From positions 72,919 to 136,918 of the forward strand of contig PYIY01000190.1 of NCBI GenBank assembly GCA_003635195.1: 64,000 nucleotides of DNA. The letters run 5' to 3'. Source of the stretch: Candidatus Poribacteria bacterium. GTDB taxonomy: Bacteria > Poribacteria > WGA-4E > WGA-3G. Below the pieces are notes generated by a model. It saw nothing but the letters and a program-made list of their open reading frames with translations. It did no database searches and was not told the DNA's origin. Numbering within the stretch: position 1 is the first letter of the stretch; each line of letters begins with the position of its first letter. Shown one piece after another: positions 16,313-25,051 of this stretch. The position numbers and the translations under genes are program-made.

Positions 16313-16714
16313 ATGAAACGTCATCATATTGTCGGTATTTTCTTCGGGATATGTGCGATAGGTTTGACAATACGCAGCATCCTTTCAGGAAATATCGTTG
16401 AGGCACTTCTATACTTCACTGCGTTATCTCCTATAGCCGTTTCAGGCTTTTTTAAGGACAGATTATCATCGAATATTGTCGGTATTTCCATTGGAACATG
16501 TGCGATAGGTTTGGCAACGCACAGTGCCCTTTCAGGAGATATCTTTGGAGCACTCATATACTTCACTGCGTTATCTGCTATAGCCGTTTCAAGCTTTTTT
16601 AAGGACAAGCTATCACCGAGATGGTCCCACAGGATACTACCGTTTTGGATGGGCGTCGTTTTAATTTTCGTTTTCTTGTTTGAGTTAGTTTTTGCCTTTT
16701 ATTTTTCAAGCTAA
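16313..16714 (+). CDS. Small membrane protein made by an internal 49-residue duplication
   Basis: 133 aa, ATG preceded by GTAGGAG at 9-bp spacing. Residues about 6-54 and 55-103 are near-identical repeats (IVGIFFGICAIGL / IVGISIGTCAIGL and ALLYFTALSPIAVSGFFKD / ALIYFTALSAIAVSSFFKD), each with two hydrophobic segments, followed by a final membrane helix. The DNA of the two halves is also closely similar at a period of exactly 147 bp, so the duplication is recent. No family is recognised. It has its own likely promoter and is separated from pyrD by 49 bp. Confidence 0.65.
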   Translation: MKRHHIVGIFFGICAIGLTIRSILSGNIVEALLYFTALSPIAVSGFFKDRLSSNIVGISIGTCAIGLATHSALSGDIFGALIYFTALSAIAVSSFFKDKLSPRWSHRILPFWMGVVLIFVFLFELVFAFYFSS

Positions 16715-16763
16715 TTGTCAACCATCTTCCGTAAAGCGGCAACACCACTGTCATTAACATAAA

Positions 16764-17693
16764 ATGGACATAACAGACTTATCACTCAGTGTGAATATCG
16801 GCAGGATACAGATGCGGAACCCCGTCATGACGGCATCTGGCACATTCGGCTACGGCTCTGAATACGCCGATTTCGTGGACCTGAACCGACTCGGTGCCGT
16901 GGTCGTTAAAGGCGTTACGAGTGTGCCGTGGCCCGGCAATCCGATGCAGCGCATCATGGAAACGCCATCCGGTATGCTCAACGCGATCGGACTCCAGAAT
17001 GTCGGCGTGGACGGTTTTATTTCGGAGAAACTTCCCTACTTACGCGATTTTGATGTACCGGTAATTGTCAACGTTTGCGGCAAAACGGTTGAAGAATATC
17101 TGACAGTCATTGAGAAGCTAAATACAGCGGATGGCGTTGCCGGTGTGGAACTCAATATTTCCTGTCCAAACCTGGATTGTGGCGGTATGAGTTTCGGTGT
17201 TGACGCAACATTGGCACACCAACTCGTCAAAGAAGTTCGCGCGATGACCCACCTACCCCTATTGGTGAAGCTCTCCCCAAACGTTACAGATATTACCGTA
17301 ATCGCTCGCGCCATTGAGGATGCGGGTGCGGACGCACTTTCTGCCATCAATACGCTTCTCGGTATGGCGATTAATGCGGAAACGCGGAAACCGGAACTCG
17401 CAAACGTCACAGGGGGACTCTCAGGTCCGGCGATAAAACCGGTGGCATTGCGATTAGTCTGGGAGGTATATAAAAGCGTCTCTATTCCAGTCGTCGGGAT
17501 GGGTGGCATTATGACCGCGACGGATGCTGTGGAATTTTTCATCGCTGGTGCATCTGCAGTGGCGATCGGGACTGCGAACTTCGTCAATCCACAGGCATCA
17601 ATGGAGGTCGTAAAAGGCATCCATGCCTATCTCAAACGCGCAAATATGAAGTCAGTTAAGGAACTGATCGGAAGCCTGAAAGTCGATTCGTAA
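16764..17693 (+). CDS. pyrD: Dihydroorotate dehydrogenase, class 1B type
   Basis: 309 aa, the standard class 1B length. It oxidises dihydroorotate to orotate in pyrimidine synthesis with FMN. MTASGTFGYG (22-31), the catalytic cysteine in ELNISCPN (about 127-134), VKLSPNVTDI and the FMN phosphate site GMGGIMTATDAVEF are present. Class 1B uses a PyrK electron-transfer partner; none is adjacent, so it may lie elsewhere. Cysteine rather than serine as catalytic base rules out class 2. The next pathway gene, pyrB, is only 1.1 kb downstream, with an Rpn-type nuclease gene between them. Confidence 0.94.
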   Translation: MDITDLSLSVNIGRIQMRNPVMTASGTFGYGSEYADFVDLNRLGAVVVKGVTSVPWPGNPMQRIMETPSGMLNAIGLQNVGVDGFISEKLPYLRDFDVPVIVNVCGKTVEEYLTVIEKLNTADGVAGVELNISCPNLDCGGMSFGVDATLAHQLVKEVRAMTHLPLLVKLSPNVTDITVIARAIEDAGADALSAINTLLGMAINAETRKPELANVTGGLSGPAIKPVALRLVWEVYKSVSIPVVGMGGIMTATDAVEFFIAGASAVAIGTANFVNPQASMEVVKGIHAYLKRANMKSVKELIGSLKVDS

Positions 17694-17707
17694 TTGCTTT
17701 GAAAAGA

Positions 17708-17736
17708 TTGTATTTCCTGCAAACTTCGTGTATAAT
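17708..17736 (+). promoter_or_regulatory. Promoter of the Rpn gene, possibly leaderless
   Basis: TTGTAT (17708-17713), 17-bp spacer, TATAAT (17731-17736). The ATG follows 6 bp later at 17743, where transcription would be expected to begin, and there is no SD sequence. This arrangement predicts a leaderless mRNA. Confidence 0.6.
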
Positions 17737-17742
17737 AACAGT

Positions 17743-18783
17743 ATGGCACAGCACTATGACAATCCAGCGAAATACATTATGCTCGAATACTCACAAGAAT
17801 TCGCAGAATTTATGGTCGGACATTCAGACATAACAGTTCTGGAGAGACTTGAAACCGAAGAACCGACATTCAAGACACACCAAAATGACAGCACGTTGAA
17901 GGTACAGTTCGGCAATGAAACAGTGATACTGCACACCGAAGTGCAAACGGATGACAGTAGAAAGCCGATGTGGTCCCGCATTGTAGGATATAACGGTTTT
18001 CTCGTGAATTTACATGAGATACCGGTCTATTCCAACGTCCTTTATCTGCATCCTAAGGCAGGCAGGGACGATAAAGGCTATTATACTTACAAGGGACACG
18101 GTTATGAATATGTCTTACGCTATAAAGTAATCAGGTTGATTGAGATAGATGGACAATCGGTTTTGGAAATGCAGGCACCGGGATTACTGCCTTTTACACC
18201 GCTGATGAAACCGCCAGAAGGGATAAATTCAAATCGTTGGTTGGAAAAATGTGTTAATGTAACAGCGTCAGCGCGCACAGACCAGCATACACGAGATACC
18301 TTATTGGCAGCATTAGGTGTTTTTAGCGGTTTGGTTTACGAACCGCAGCTAATTAAACAACTTTTACCGGAGGGCATCATGCAAGAATCTCCTTTTTTCC
18401 AACACTACATCCAAGAGGCAAAAGCAGAGGCTAAAGAAGAAGGTCTCAAAGAAGGTCTCAAAGAAGGTATTGAACAAGGTATTGAACAAGGTATTGAACA
18501 AGGTATTGAACAAGGTATTGAACAAGGTATTGAACAAGGTATTGAACAAGGTATTGAACAAGGTATTGAACAAGGTATTGAACAAGGTGAGAGAAAAGGT
18601 ACCATCGAAAATATCATCGCATTGCTCGGGAGGCAATTCGAGACTGATGCGGTCCAAGCCCTAAAGCCTGCTCTTGAATCCATAGACGATTTGCAAAATC
18701 TCAAACAATTGTTACTTGCAGTTCCTCAATCTGACAGCCTTGAAGCGTTCATGCAATCCCTAAGCAATAGGAACGGCAATTAA
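17743..18783 (+). CDS. Rpn/YhgA-like PD-(D/E)xK nuclease family protein with IEQG repeat tract
   Basis: 346 aa from the ATG at 17743. The N-terminal 120 residues contain the PD-(D/E)xK-type core: DSTLKVQFGNETVILHTEVQTD has the D...ExQ metal-binding arrangement of Rpn/transposase_31-like proteins. These are associated with promotion of recombination and with phage defence. Residues about 231-282 are a charged helix that passes into ten perfect IEQG repeats, ending in a helical C-terminus (IIALLGRQFETDAVQ). The repeat is identical at DNA level, so its length is likely to vary between strains. The gene is inserted between pyrD and pyrB and has its own promoter. Confidence 0.8.
   Translation: MAQHYDNPAKYIMLEYSQEFAEFMVGHSDITVLERLETEEPTFKTHQNDSTLKVQFGNETVILHTEVQTDDSRKPMWSRIVGYNGFLVNLHEIPVYSNVLYLHPKAGRDDKGYYTYKGHGYEYVLRYKVIRLIEIDGQSVLEMQAPGLLPFTPLMKPPEGINSNRWLEKCVNVTASARTDQHTRDTLLAALGVFSGLVYEPQLIKQLLPEGIMQESPFFQHYIQEAKAEAKEEGLKEGLKEGIEQGIEQGIEQGIEQGIEQGIEQGIEQGIEQGIEQGIEQGERKGTIENIIALLGRQFETDAVQALKPALESIDDLQNLKQLLLAVPQSDSLEAFMQSLSNRNGN
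18469..18588 (+). repeat. Ten perfect copies of a 12-bp tandem repeat
   Basis: ATTGAACAAGGT is repeated ten times without change, encoding (IEQG)10. The unit is a multiple of three, so gain or loss of copies preserves the frame. The preceding GGTCTCAAAGAA units are degenerate related repeats. Confidence 0.97.
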
Positions 18784-18823
18784 CTCGGAGGACCCGCTTA
18801 CAACATGTGTCTAAAGGAGGAAA

Positions 18824-19903
18824 ATGCGGCATCTGGTAACACTCGACGATTTGTCGAATTTTGAAATTGAACAGATTTTTCGACTCGCAGCAGGAATGCA
18901 GTCGCAACAAGAGACATGGGCAGGGATCTGCCGAGGTAAATTGCTCGCAACGCTCTTTTATGAGCCGAGTACACGCACCCGACTCTCTTTTGAGAGTGCT
19001 ATGGAACGACTCAACGGGAGAACCCTCGGCTTCTCTGATCCGCGTGCAACCTCTACCGCTAAAGGTGAAACCCTCGCAGACACCGCCCGGATGGTAACGA
19101 ATTACGCCGACCTCATCGTCGTTCGACACAACTGGGCAGGCGCGGCGCGTGTTATCGCACACCACGCACATGTCCCTGTCATCAACGGTGGTGACGGCAG
19201 CCACACGCATCCAACACAAGCACTCGCGGATCTCTATACGATTATACGGCGGAAATCGCAGATACAAGGGTTAACGGTTGGTATCTGTGGGGATCTTCAG
19301 TTTGGACGGGCGGCGCACTCCTTTACCCTTGCAGTCGCTCGCTTCGGCGGTAACTTGGTTCACATAGCACCAAAATCGCTACAGATGCCGCCTTGGGTGC
19401 TCGCGAAACTTGAACACTGCTATGGAGAGGTCCCCCTTGAGGTGGAAAGTATCACAGAGGTGATTGACAGGTTGGATGTTATCTATGTCAATCGACTGCA
19501 AGAAGAACGGCTCCCGCCGGATATGGATGCTGCTACGGTTCGTGGAAGTTATCTGTTGAATGCCGTTGTTATGAAACACGCTAAACCCGACGCTATGATT
19601 ATGCACCCGCTCCCGCGCGTCAACGAACTCGCTTATGAGTTAGACGACGACCCGCGTGCCGCTTATTTTGAGCAGTCTGCGAACGCTGTTCCGGTTCGGA
19701 TGGCACTAATTGCCAGCCTTATGGGTTTGGAACAACTCATCTTAACACAACCCCCAGAACGAAATATCGGTGATTCTACACATACGTGTACAAACACAAA
19801 TTGCGTTACGAATCACGAGACCTACCTAACTTCAGAGTGCGAAACTTTTAGTGGCAATATCCAGGTACACGCCTGCGCGTATTGCGGTCATCTGTTTTCA
19901 TAA
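18824..19903 (+). CDS. pyrB: Aspartate carbamoyltransferase with C-terminal PyrI-like zinc motif
   Basis: 359 aa, ATG with AAGGAGG. Catalytic-chain motifs are clear: FYEPSTRTRLSFESAM (45-60, carbamoyl-phosphate loop), DGSHTHPTQALAD (124-136) and MHPLPRVNE (260-268). The catalytic chain would normally end near residue 308. Here about 50 more residues follow with C322-x4-C327-x23-C351-x2-C354 in a CTNTNC...CAYC context. The C-x4-C-x23-C-x2-C spacing is the same as that of the four zinc ligands in the regulatory chain PyrI. The nucleotide-binding part of PyrI is absent. The extension may provide the chain-chain contacts normally made by PyrI, without allosteric control; this is inference. Confidence 0.93.
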   Translation: MRHLVTLDDLSNFEIEQIFRLAAGMQSQQETWAGICRGKLLATLFYEPSTRTRLSFESAMERLNGRTLGFSDPRATSTAKGETLADTARMVTNYADLIVVRHNWAGAARVIAHHAHVPVINGGDGSHTHPTQALADLYTIIRRKSQIQGLTVGICGDLQFGRAAHSFTLAVARFGGNLVHIAPKSLQMPPWVLAKLEHCYGEVPLEVESITEVIDRLDVIYVNRLQEERLPPDMDAATVRGSYLLNAVVMKHAKPDAMIMHPLPRVNELAYELDDDPRAAYFEQSANAVPVRMALIASLMGLEQLILTQPPERNIGDSTHTCTNTNCVTNHETYLTSECETFSGNIQVHACAYCGHLFS

Positions 19904-19925
19904 GACATACGATATATGCAAACTA

Positions 19926-21293
19926 TTATTCCGCTTCGGTGGGAGAGTGGTCAGATACATCTTCTTTTTCAAGGATCGCCATCTTTGTCATCCGCCAGAG
20001 TAAGTCTCCCGGACCCACAGCATGCCATTGTCCATTTACAAACGTCATGACAGCATTATTCTTCCTTTCAGGTGAGAGGGTGCTGCGAGGGAAACTGTGC
20101 TTAGCACCCCAATTCGTATAGATAAGCGGTTCACCGCTTTCCCACACCCATTCTCCTTCTTTTTCTCCATCGCTGAGACCGATCCAATAGAGATGGTTGC
20201 CAAAGAGCCCTAACAGCCACTTCTGTTCCGCTTCATCGTTAATAGCAACGAGATACGCGCCTTCAGCAGCGGCTCGGTCTTTCGCATCATTCAGATTTCT
20301 GCACCGTATCTTTTTATAAGCGTGTCCATTTGCTGGATTCACAGCCCAGGCATCTTTTTCCCATGGAGGGCGTCGTGTCTGTCTATTCGTGGTAGTTGTG
20401 GTAGTCCTCGTTACACGAGGTTTTACTTGCCCTTGTTCAACTTCAACACGAGTCGGGGCACGAGGGGCCGTTTGATTGGGTGTCGGTTTATCAGCCGGTG
20501 TTGATCCGCCGGTCAATTTACGCAGGAGATTCGGCAGCGACTCCTTAGACTGTTTTGATTGCGTTGGTGTAGCGGGAGGCGGTGACTCACCATCAAGCGT
20601 CAGCACCAAATCGTCATAACGCCCACCTGTTTCAATATCAAACGGTTCGGATTTTGCTGACAGCCCCTTATATTTCACGGCAACCGTGTAGCGTGCTGGT
20701 TCATTGTTGTTATCAACGTAATGTATAAAATATCCTTCGGAGTCGGTGGTCGCGCCTCCACTCAAACTACCGCCGCCACCTCGAATAACTTGGGAAATAG
20801 AAGCGTTAATTAACGGTTTCTGATCTTTGAAGACAACCCGCGCCCGAATCCGCATCCGCGGACGCACGGTAACCTCTATATTTTTGAAATGACTCCCCGG
20901 TTTAACAGCAAATCTGATGCCTCCGAAAGGCGGACGCCTCCCTTGATAAAGTGTTATGTCTCCGATCTTGATTGAGACGAGTTCATCGTCCGGTTCAAGG
21001 TTGAATGAAGGCTCTTCATTTTCCCCAAACTGCTGCGGTGGAATCATAATTTGAACAGGTCCCAGAGGCACATTGGTGAACGTGAAGGCTCCGTTTTCAT
21101 CAGCCTCTGACATTTGAAAAACTGGTGACAAATTGATGGTAAATCCAGGAATCGGTTTTCCCTCCGTATCAACGACGATACCAGAGAGTGTGGCTGTTTC
21201 TTCCTGTGCGACGCAAGGGATCCAAGCAGTGAGGACGAGCGATACTACAATTCCGATACGGCATATAATGTGAATGAAATTCAAACGATTCAT
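19926..21293 (-). CDS. CTLD paralogue 11: secreted carboxypeptidase-regulatory-like/C-type-lectin-like protein
   Basis: 455 aa from the ATG at 21293, which has AAAGGAG upstream and begins a signal peptide (cleavage after CVAQ); the longer frame overlaps the previous gene. Domains: beta domain 1 (about 35-120, TLSGIVVDTEGKPIPGF), beta domain 2 (about 140-230, RARVVFKDQKPLINAS...TTDSEGYF), a Pro/Thr/Arg-rich linker, then a CTLD (about 313-443) with NPANGHAYKK, YWIGLSDGEKEGEW and GEPLIYTNWG. The first CTLD cysteine is kept but the C-terminal ones are missing (AILEK in place of ICE). It is the last gene of the array and is convergent with pyrB (22 bp between stops). Its CTLD is nearly the same as the second CTLD of the 23565-24989 protein. 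Confidence 0.82.
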   Translation of the reverse strand: MNRLNFIHIICRIGIVVSLVLTAWIPCVAQEETATLSGIVVDTEGKPIPGFTINLSPVFQMSEADENGAFTFTNVPLGPVQIMIPPQQFGENEEPSFNLEPDDELVSIKIGDITLYQGRRPPFGGIRFAVKPGSHFKNIEVTVRPRMRIRARVVFKDQKPLINASISQVIRGGGGSLSGGATTDSEGYFIHYVDNNNEPARYTVAVKYKGLSAKSEPFDIETGGRYDDLVLTLDGESPPPATPTQSKQSKESLPNLLRKLTGGSTPADKPTPNQTAPRAPTRVEVEQGQVKPRVTRTTTTTTNRQTRRPPWEKDAWAVNPANGHAYKKIRCRNLNDAKDRAAAEGAYLVAINDEAEQKWLLGLFGNHLYWIGLSDGEKEGEWVWESGEPLIYTNWGAKHSFPRSTLSPERKNNAVMTFVNGQWHAVGPGDLLWRMTKMAILEKEDVSDHSPTEAE

Positions 21294-21363
21294 TGTGAAT
21301 TCTCCTTTGAAACGGATAAGTGCCATTGGGTTGAACTGAAGCTCACCCGAGGCTGCGTTACTG

Positions 21364-22602
21364 TTAATTGTCCGTAGATGGCACCTCAGCGGGCGGTTCT
21401 GGTCTTTCAAGAATCGCCCTCTTGATAAAATGCGCCTGCCCTCCAGCACCAGGCGCGACCACTTCCCATCTGCCGCCGAATCCGACAATAACGTAATCTT
21501 TCATCTCAGTGTTGCCACCGTCTCGTTCATCCTCGCCCCAGTTGGTATATGTGACAGGTTCCCCACTGTGCCAGATCCATTGCCCTTCCTCAGCGTCATC
21601 GCTGAGTCCAATCCAAAAACGTTCTCGCTCAAAGATTCCCTGTAGCCACTCATTTTCCGCTTCATCGTTAATGGAAACGACGTAAGCATTTTCTCCGGTG
21701 GCTTGATCCATTGCATCCGCTACATCTTGACAATAAATCCTTTTGTAAGCGTGTCCGTTTGCGGGGTTCACTACCCACACAGATGGTGGATCAATAAATG
21801 CCCTTAAGAATGCATCGGATGTAGGCGGACCTACAGGACGTTCAGCCAACGGAACGGGATTGCCGTTGAGTGCTAAAAGAAGATAGATTTGCGGTTGCCC
21901 GTCATGCAAAATAAAGGGCAATGCTTTCGCAAAAAGTCCTTGATGTTCAACACCAAGCACATAGAATTGAGGGTCGTCATCTACCCTAAGATTTTCCACG
22001 AAATATCCATCCGCATCGGTTTGTGTTGTGCTACCTGAACTCCCGCTTCCACTCCCATCCAGATCCCTACGTAGTATGCGAGTATGGATTCGAGTGTTGG
22101 TAACCGGTGTTCCATCGGCAAAAACAACGCGGGCGCGGACCTGCGGTCGGATATCCATCTTCACCGTGATAACAGCATTTTTGATTTCCATCCCTGCTTC
22201 TAAGGAAAACGTCATTTCCCGAAAATGTGGATGATCATTCGGATAAAGCGTGAGTTCACCCATTTCGATAGACAAGATTTGGATTTCCGTCTGTTCACCG
22301 TGTTCACCTTCTACGACAAATCTAACGGATTCCGCTGCCATAATATCCGTGATAGAAAAGCGTCCCTCTGAATCGGTCTGTCTTTGCCAGTGCTCAACGA
22401 ATCCTTCTTCTCGTACGTTACCCATAACTTTATAGGGTTGGACCGCTATCAAAATATCAGCAACCGCATCCCCTTCTTCATTAACAACGCGTCCAGAAAC
22501 TGACGCACCTTCTTGGGCAAAGGTTGACGACGACACGAAAAGGGAAAATATTGCAATTCCGATGAGAAATCCGACACTTTGTCTGAAACTTTGAAAAGGC
22601 AT
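21364..22602 (-). CDS. CTLD paralogue 10: secreted beta-domain/C-type-lectin-like protein
   Basis: 412 aa; ATG with TAGGAG; signal peptide ends near STFAQ (residue 29). The first beta domain starts ASVSGRVVNEEGDAVADI and has the QTDSEGRFSITDI turn typical of carboxypeptidase-regulatory-like folds. A second repeats it as RARVVFADGTPVTNTR...TQTDADGYFVENL. The CTLD (about 275-400) reads NPANGHAYKRIYC, FWIGLSDDAEEGQWIW, GEPVTYTNWGEDERDGGNTEMKDY, with acidic residues in the loop where calcium/sugar ligands sit in canonical lectins. Probably periplasmic or surface-exposed. The first CTLD of the 23565-24989 protein is its closest relative in the window. Confidence 0.82.
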   Translation of the reverse strand: MPFQSFRQSVGFLIGIAIFSLFVSSSTFAQEGASVSGRVVNEEGDAVADILIAVQPYKVMGNVREEGFVEHWQRQTDSEGRFSITDIMAAESVRFVVEGEHGEQTEIQILSIEMGELTLYPNDHPHFREMTFSLEAGMEIKNAVITVKMDIRPQVRARVVFADGTPVTNTRIHTRILRRDLDGSGSGSSGSTTQTDADGYFVENLRVDDDPQFYVLGVEHQGLFAKALPFILHDGQPQIYLLLALNGNPVPLAERPVGPPTSDAFLRAFIDPPSVWVVNPANGHAYKRIYCQDVADAMDQATGENAYVVSINDEAENEWLQGIFERERFWIGLSDDAEEGQWIWHSGEPVTYTNWGEDERDGGNTEMKDYVIVGFGGRWEVVAPGAGGQAHFIKRAILERPEPPAEVPSTDN

Positions 22603-22640
22603 GTTAAATTCTCCTATTTGAATATTGCTGTTGATTCACG

Positions 22641-23438
22641 TCACTGAGGCGCACCGGGCAGCGTCAAAACGAGATCTTCGCGCCGTTCTCCGATGTCAAG
22701 TACAAAAGGCTCCGACGTTGTAGAAAGCCCACCATATTCTACCGACACCGTGTAGAACGCTGCCCCGTTCTTATCTACATACTTTACAAAATACCCTTGG
22801 GCATCAGTCTGCAATGTAGCTTTGAGACTGCCGCTGCCATCGTTATGTAAGTCCTGCGTTTTTATATGAATTCTAACTTCCTTGTTTGCCAGTGGTGTAC
22901 CATTGGCAAAAACAATCTTTGCGCGAACCCGCGTCCGAAACCGTACTGTGACTGCTACATTTTGGATATGGGATCCTGGCGTGATGGAGAAGGTATTTCG
23001 AGTTAAAGGCAAAGGATATGCCTCATTAGGGTGGTAAGCAAAATCTCCGATTCTGATCGAAACAATCTCATATTCTGTATCAAAGGGCACTTGACTCTGC
23101 TCATCAGGTGCCAACATAAATTGAAACTCGTCATGATAGATGTCCGTGATAGAGAAATGTCCTGTATCGTCGGTCTCCGCTGATAGAGCAGGCGTGTAAG
23201 TGTGGAACCCTGTGTTATCGTCAATTTCAAAAGGTTGGATGATTAGCGCGAGTCCAGCCACCGGACGCGCCGCCACATCAATAACGCGCCCCGAAAAAAT
23301 TGACATCCCCTCTGTTGTTATGCTTTCTGACAAGGTGGTAGGCATCTCATCCTTGGTGTCGCTACAACCGAATAAGACGCAAGTTACAATCACAACCAGA
23401 ATTACCACAATTCTATGCAAAAGATTTTGGTGTTTCAC
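22641..23438 (-). CDS. CTLD-array paralogue 9: lipoprotein with beta domains only, no lectin domain
   Basis: 265 aa with a GTG start at 23438 preceded by AAAGGAG. The signal ends in the lipobox VLFGC (Cys25), so unlike its siblings it is predicted to be lipid-anchored. Both beta domains are present (FSGRVIDVAARPVAGLA and RAKIVFANGTPLANKEV...LQTDAQGYFVKYV), and the protein stops at DLVLTLPGAPQ, the exact point where siblings continue into linker and CTLD. No relic of a CTLD is visible in the 38 bp before the next gene, so the lectin domain was lost cleanly or never acquired. Confidence 0.8.
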   Translation of the reverse strand: MKHQNLLHRIVVILVVIVTCVLFGCSDTKDEMPTTLSESITTEGMSIFSGRVIDVAARPVAGLALIIQPFEIDDNTGFHTYTPALSAETDDTGHFSITDIYHDEFQFMLAPDEQSQVPFDTEYEIVSIRIGDFAYHPNEAYPLPLTRNTFSITPGSHIQNVAVTVRFRTRVRAKIVFANGTPLANKEVRIHIKTQDLHNDGSGSLKATLQTDAQGYFVKYVDKNGAAFYTVSVEYGGLSTTSEPFVLDIGERREDLVLTLPGAPQ

Positions 23439-23564
23439 GGCTATTTCTCCTTTTATTGGGAATATGGACGGAACGTTAACGTCTTATAGATTTTGTGGTA
23501 ATGATTGATAACTTAATTGGAAAATTGTAGGTATTTAAGAAACCAAGGCTGAAATAAGATCGGT

Positions 23565-24989
23565 TCACAAACCATTATTTTTCTTGGCGGGAGACTCGTC
23601 AAACACATCTACCTTTTCAAGGATCGCGAATTTTGTCACATTCCAGAACAGGTCCCCGGGACCCACAGCATGCCATTGTCCATTCAAAAACGTCATAACG
23701 GCACTATCTTTCTCTTCCGGTGAGAGCGTGCTGCGCGGAAAGCTGTGCCTGGCACCCCAATTTTCATAGGTAAGCGGTTCGCCGTTCTGCCAGACCCATT
23801 CTCCCTCTTTTTCCGCATCGCTGAGGCCGATCCAGTAGAGATGGTTGCCGAAGAGTCCTAAAACCCACTCCTGCTCTGTTTTGTCGTTAATAGCAACGAG
23901 ATGCGCGTCTTGAGCATCGGCAATATCTCGCGCTTCTTCCAGACCTTCGCACCAAATCTTTATGTAACCGTGTCCGTTTGCGGGGTTTACAGCCCATATA
24001 CCTATCTCCGAAAGGGACCGTATCTGCTGAGGTGGCGCAGAACGATGCTTTCGAGCGGCGGTAGTTTTATGAGATAGTGTTGAGGGCTCAGTTGGTTGAG
24101 CATCTGTCTGTTTATCGGATTCCGTATTAACAGGTAGAACGGCTCTTTCGAGGATTGCCTGTTTGAGAAAAGGTATACGTTTATCTTTCGGCGCGACTGC
24201 CTGCCATTTGCCGCCGCCCCACTCAGAGATGACATAATCGTTTTGCTCGGTGTTACCACCGTATCGTTCATGTGTTTCCCAGTTGGTATACGTAACAGGT
24301 TCGCCGCTGGCCCAGACCCACCTCCCCTCTTCGGCAACATCATTCAGTCCGATCCAAAAACTATCTGGGTCAAAGACACCTTGTATCCATTCGTGTTCTA
24401 CTTCATCGTTAATCGAAACGAGATAAGCATTTTCTGCGGTGGCTTGGGTGATTGCATCCATTACATTGTGGCAATCAATCCTTTTGTAAGCGTGTCCATT
24501 CATAGGGTTCACTGCCCATACCGCTGGTGGTTCGAGGAATGCTTCTAATGCAATATGTATTTGATCGGATCCCCATCTATCTATCATCGGGACTGGATTG
24601 ACTGGGTTGTCATTGAGGGTCAGAAGCAGATGGACTTCTGGTTGTCCTTTGTGCAAAATAAAGGGCGGTGCCTTCGCGAGATGCCCGTGATATGCAACAC
24701 CGAGCACATAGAACTGAGGTTTGACATCCACGTTAAGGATTTCCACAAAATATCCCTCCGCATCGGTCTGCCCTGTGCTTCCGAAACTTCCACCGCCGCT
24801 TGCATCCAAGTCTCTGTCTAACACCAGGATGTATATAGTCTCGTTGGCAATCGGTGTTCCGTCGGCATAGACGACTCGCGCGCGAATCTGCGGCCGGTTA
24901 TCCGTTTGCGCTGTCGTAACGATGTTAAAGAAAAATACGACAACCCCAGCGAAAACGCCAAGTTTTTGTTTGAAGCCTTGAAGATTCAT
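23565..24989 (-). CDS. CTLD paralogue 8: protein with two lectin-like domains, apparent chimera
   Basis: 474 aa from the ATG at 24989, chosen because it gives a signal peptide (cleavage near TTAQ); a TTG-ATG pair further upstream has no better ribosome site. The first beta domain is missing: the mature protein starts directly at the second (RPQIRARVVYADGTPIANE). CTLD1 (about 157-283: FWIGLNDVAEEGRWVW, NWETHERYGGNTEQNDY) resembles the 21364-22602 protein. After a basic Pro/Thr linker, CTLD2 (about 330-459: GNHLYWIGLSDAEKEGEWVW, WGARHSFPRSTLSPEEK) is almost identical to that of the 19926-21293 protein. The arrangement looks like recombination between tandem copies. Confidence 0.82.
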   Translation of the reverse strand: MNLQGFKQKLGVFAGVVVFFFNIVTTAQTDNRPQIRARVVYADGTPIANETIYILVLDRDLDASGGGSFGSTGQTDAEGYFVEILNVDVKPQFYVLGVAYHGHLAKAPPFILHKGQPEVHLLLTLNDNPVNPVPMIDRWGSDQIHIALEAFLEPPAVWAVNPMNGHAYKRIDCHNVMDAITQATAENAYLVSINDEVEHEWIQGVFDPDSFWIGLNDVAEEGRWVWASGEPVTYTNWETHERYGGNTEQNDYVISEWGGGKWQAVAPKDKRIPFLKQAILERAVLPVNTESDKQTDAQPTEPSTLSHKTTAARKHRSAPPQQIRSLSEIGIWAVNPANGHGYIKIWCEGLEEARDIADAQDAHLVAINDKTEQEWVLGLFGNHLYWIGLSDAEKEGEWVWQNGEPLTYENWGARHSFPRSTLSPEEKDSAVMTFLNGQWHAVGPGDLFWNVTKFAILEKVDVFDESPAKKNNGL

Positions 24990-25051
24990 AGTGAATCCGT
25001 TTTTGGGATGTTGAAGCATCAACTCAGAGATGATCGCCTCTGCTACGAACG

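Noticed and set aside
18469-18588. CRISPR-like array
   Set aside because: The units are contiguous 12-bp copies without spacers and are in frame inside a gene.
18364-18704. Minus-strand and other-frame ORFs over the 12-bp repeats
   Set aside because: They are open only because the repeat has no stop in any frame, and have no start context.
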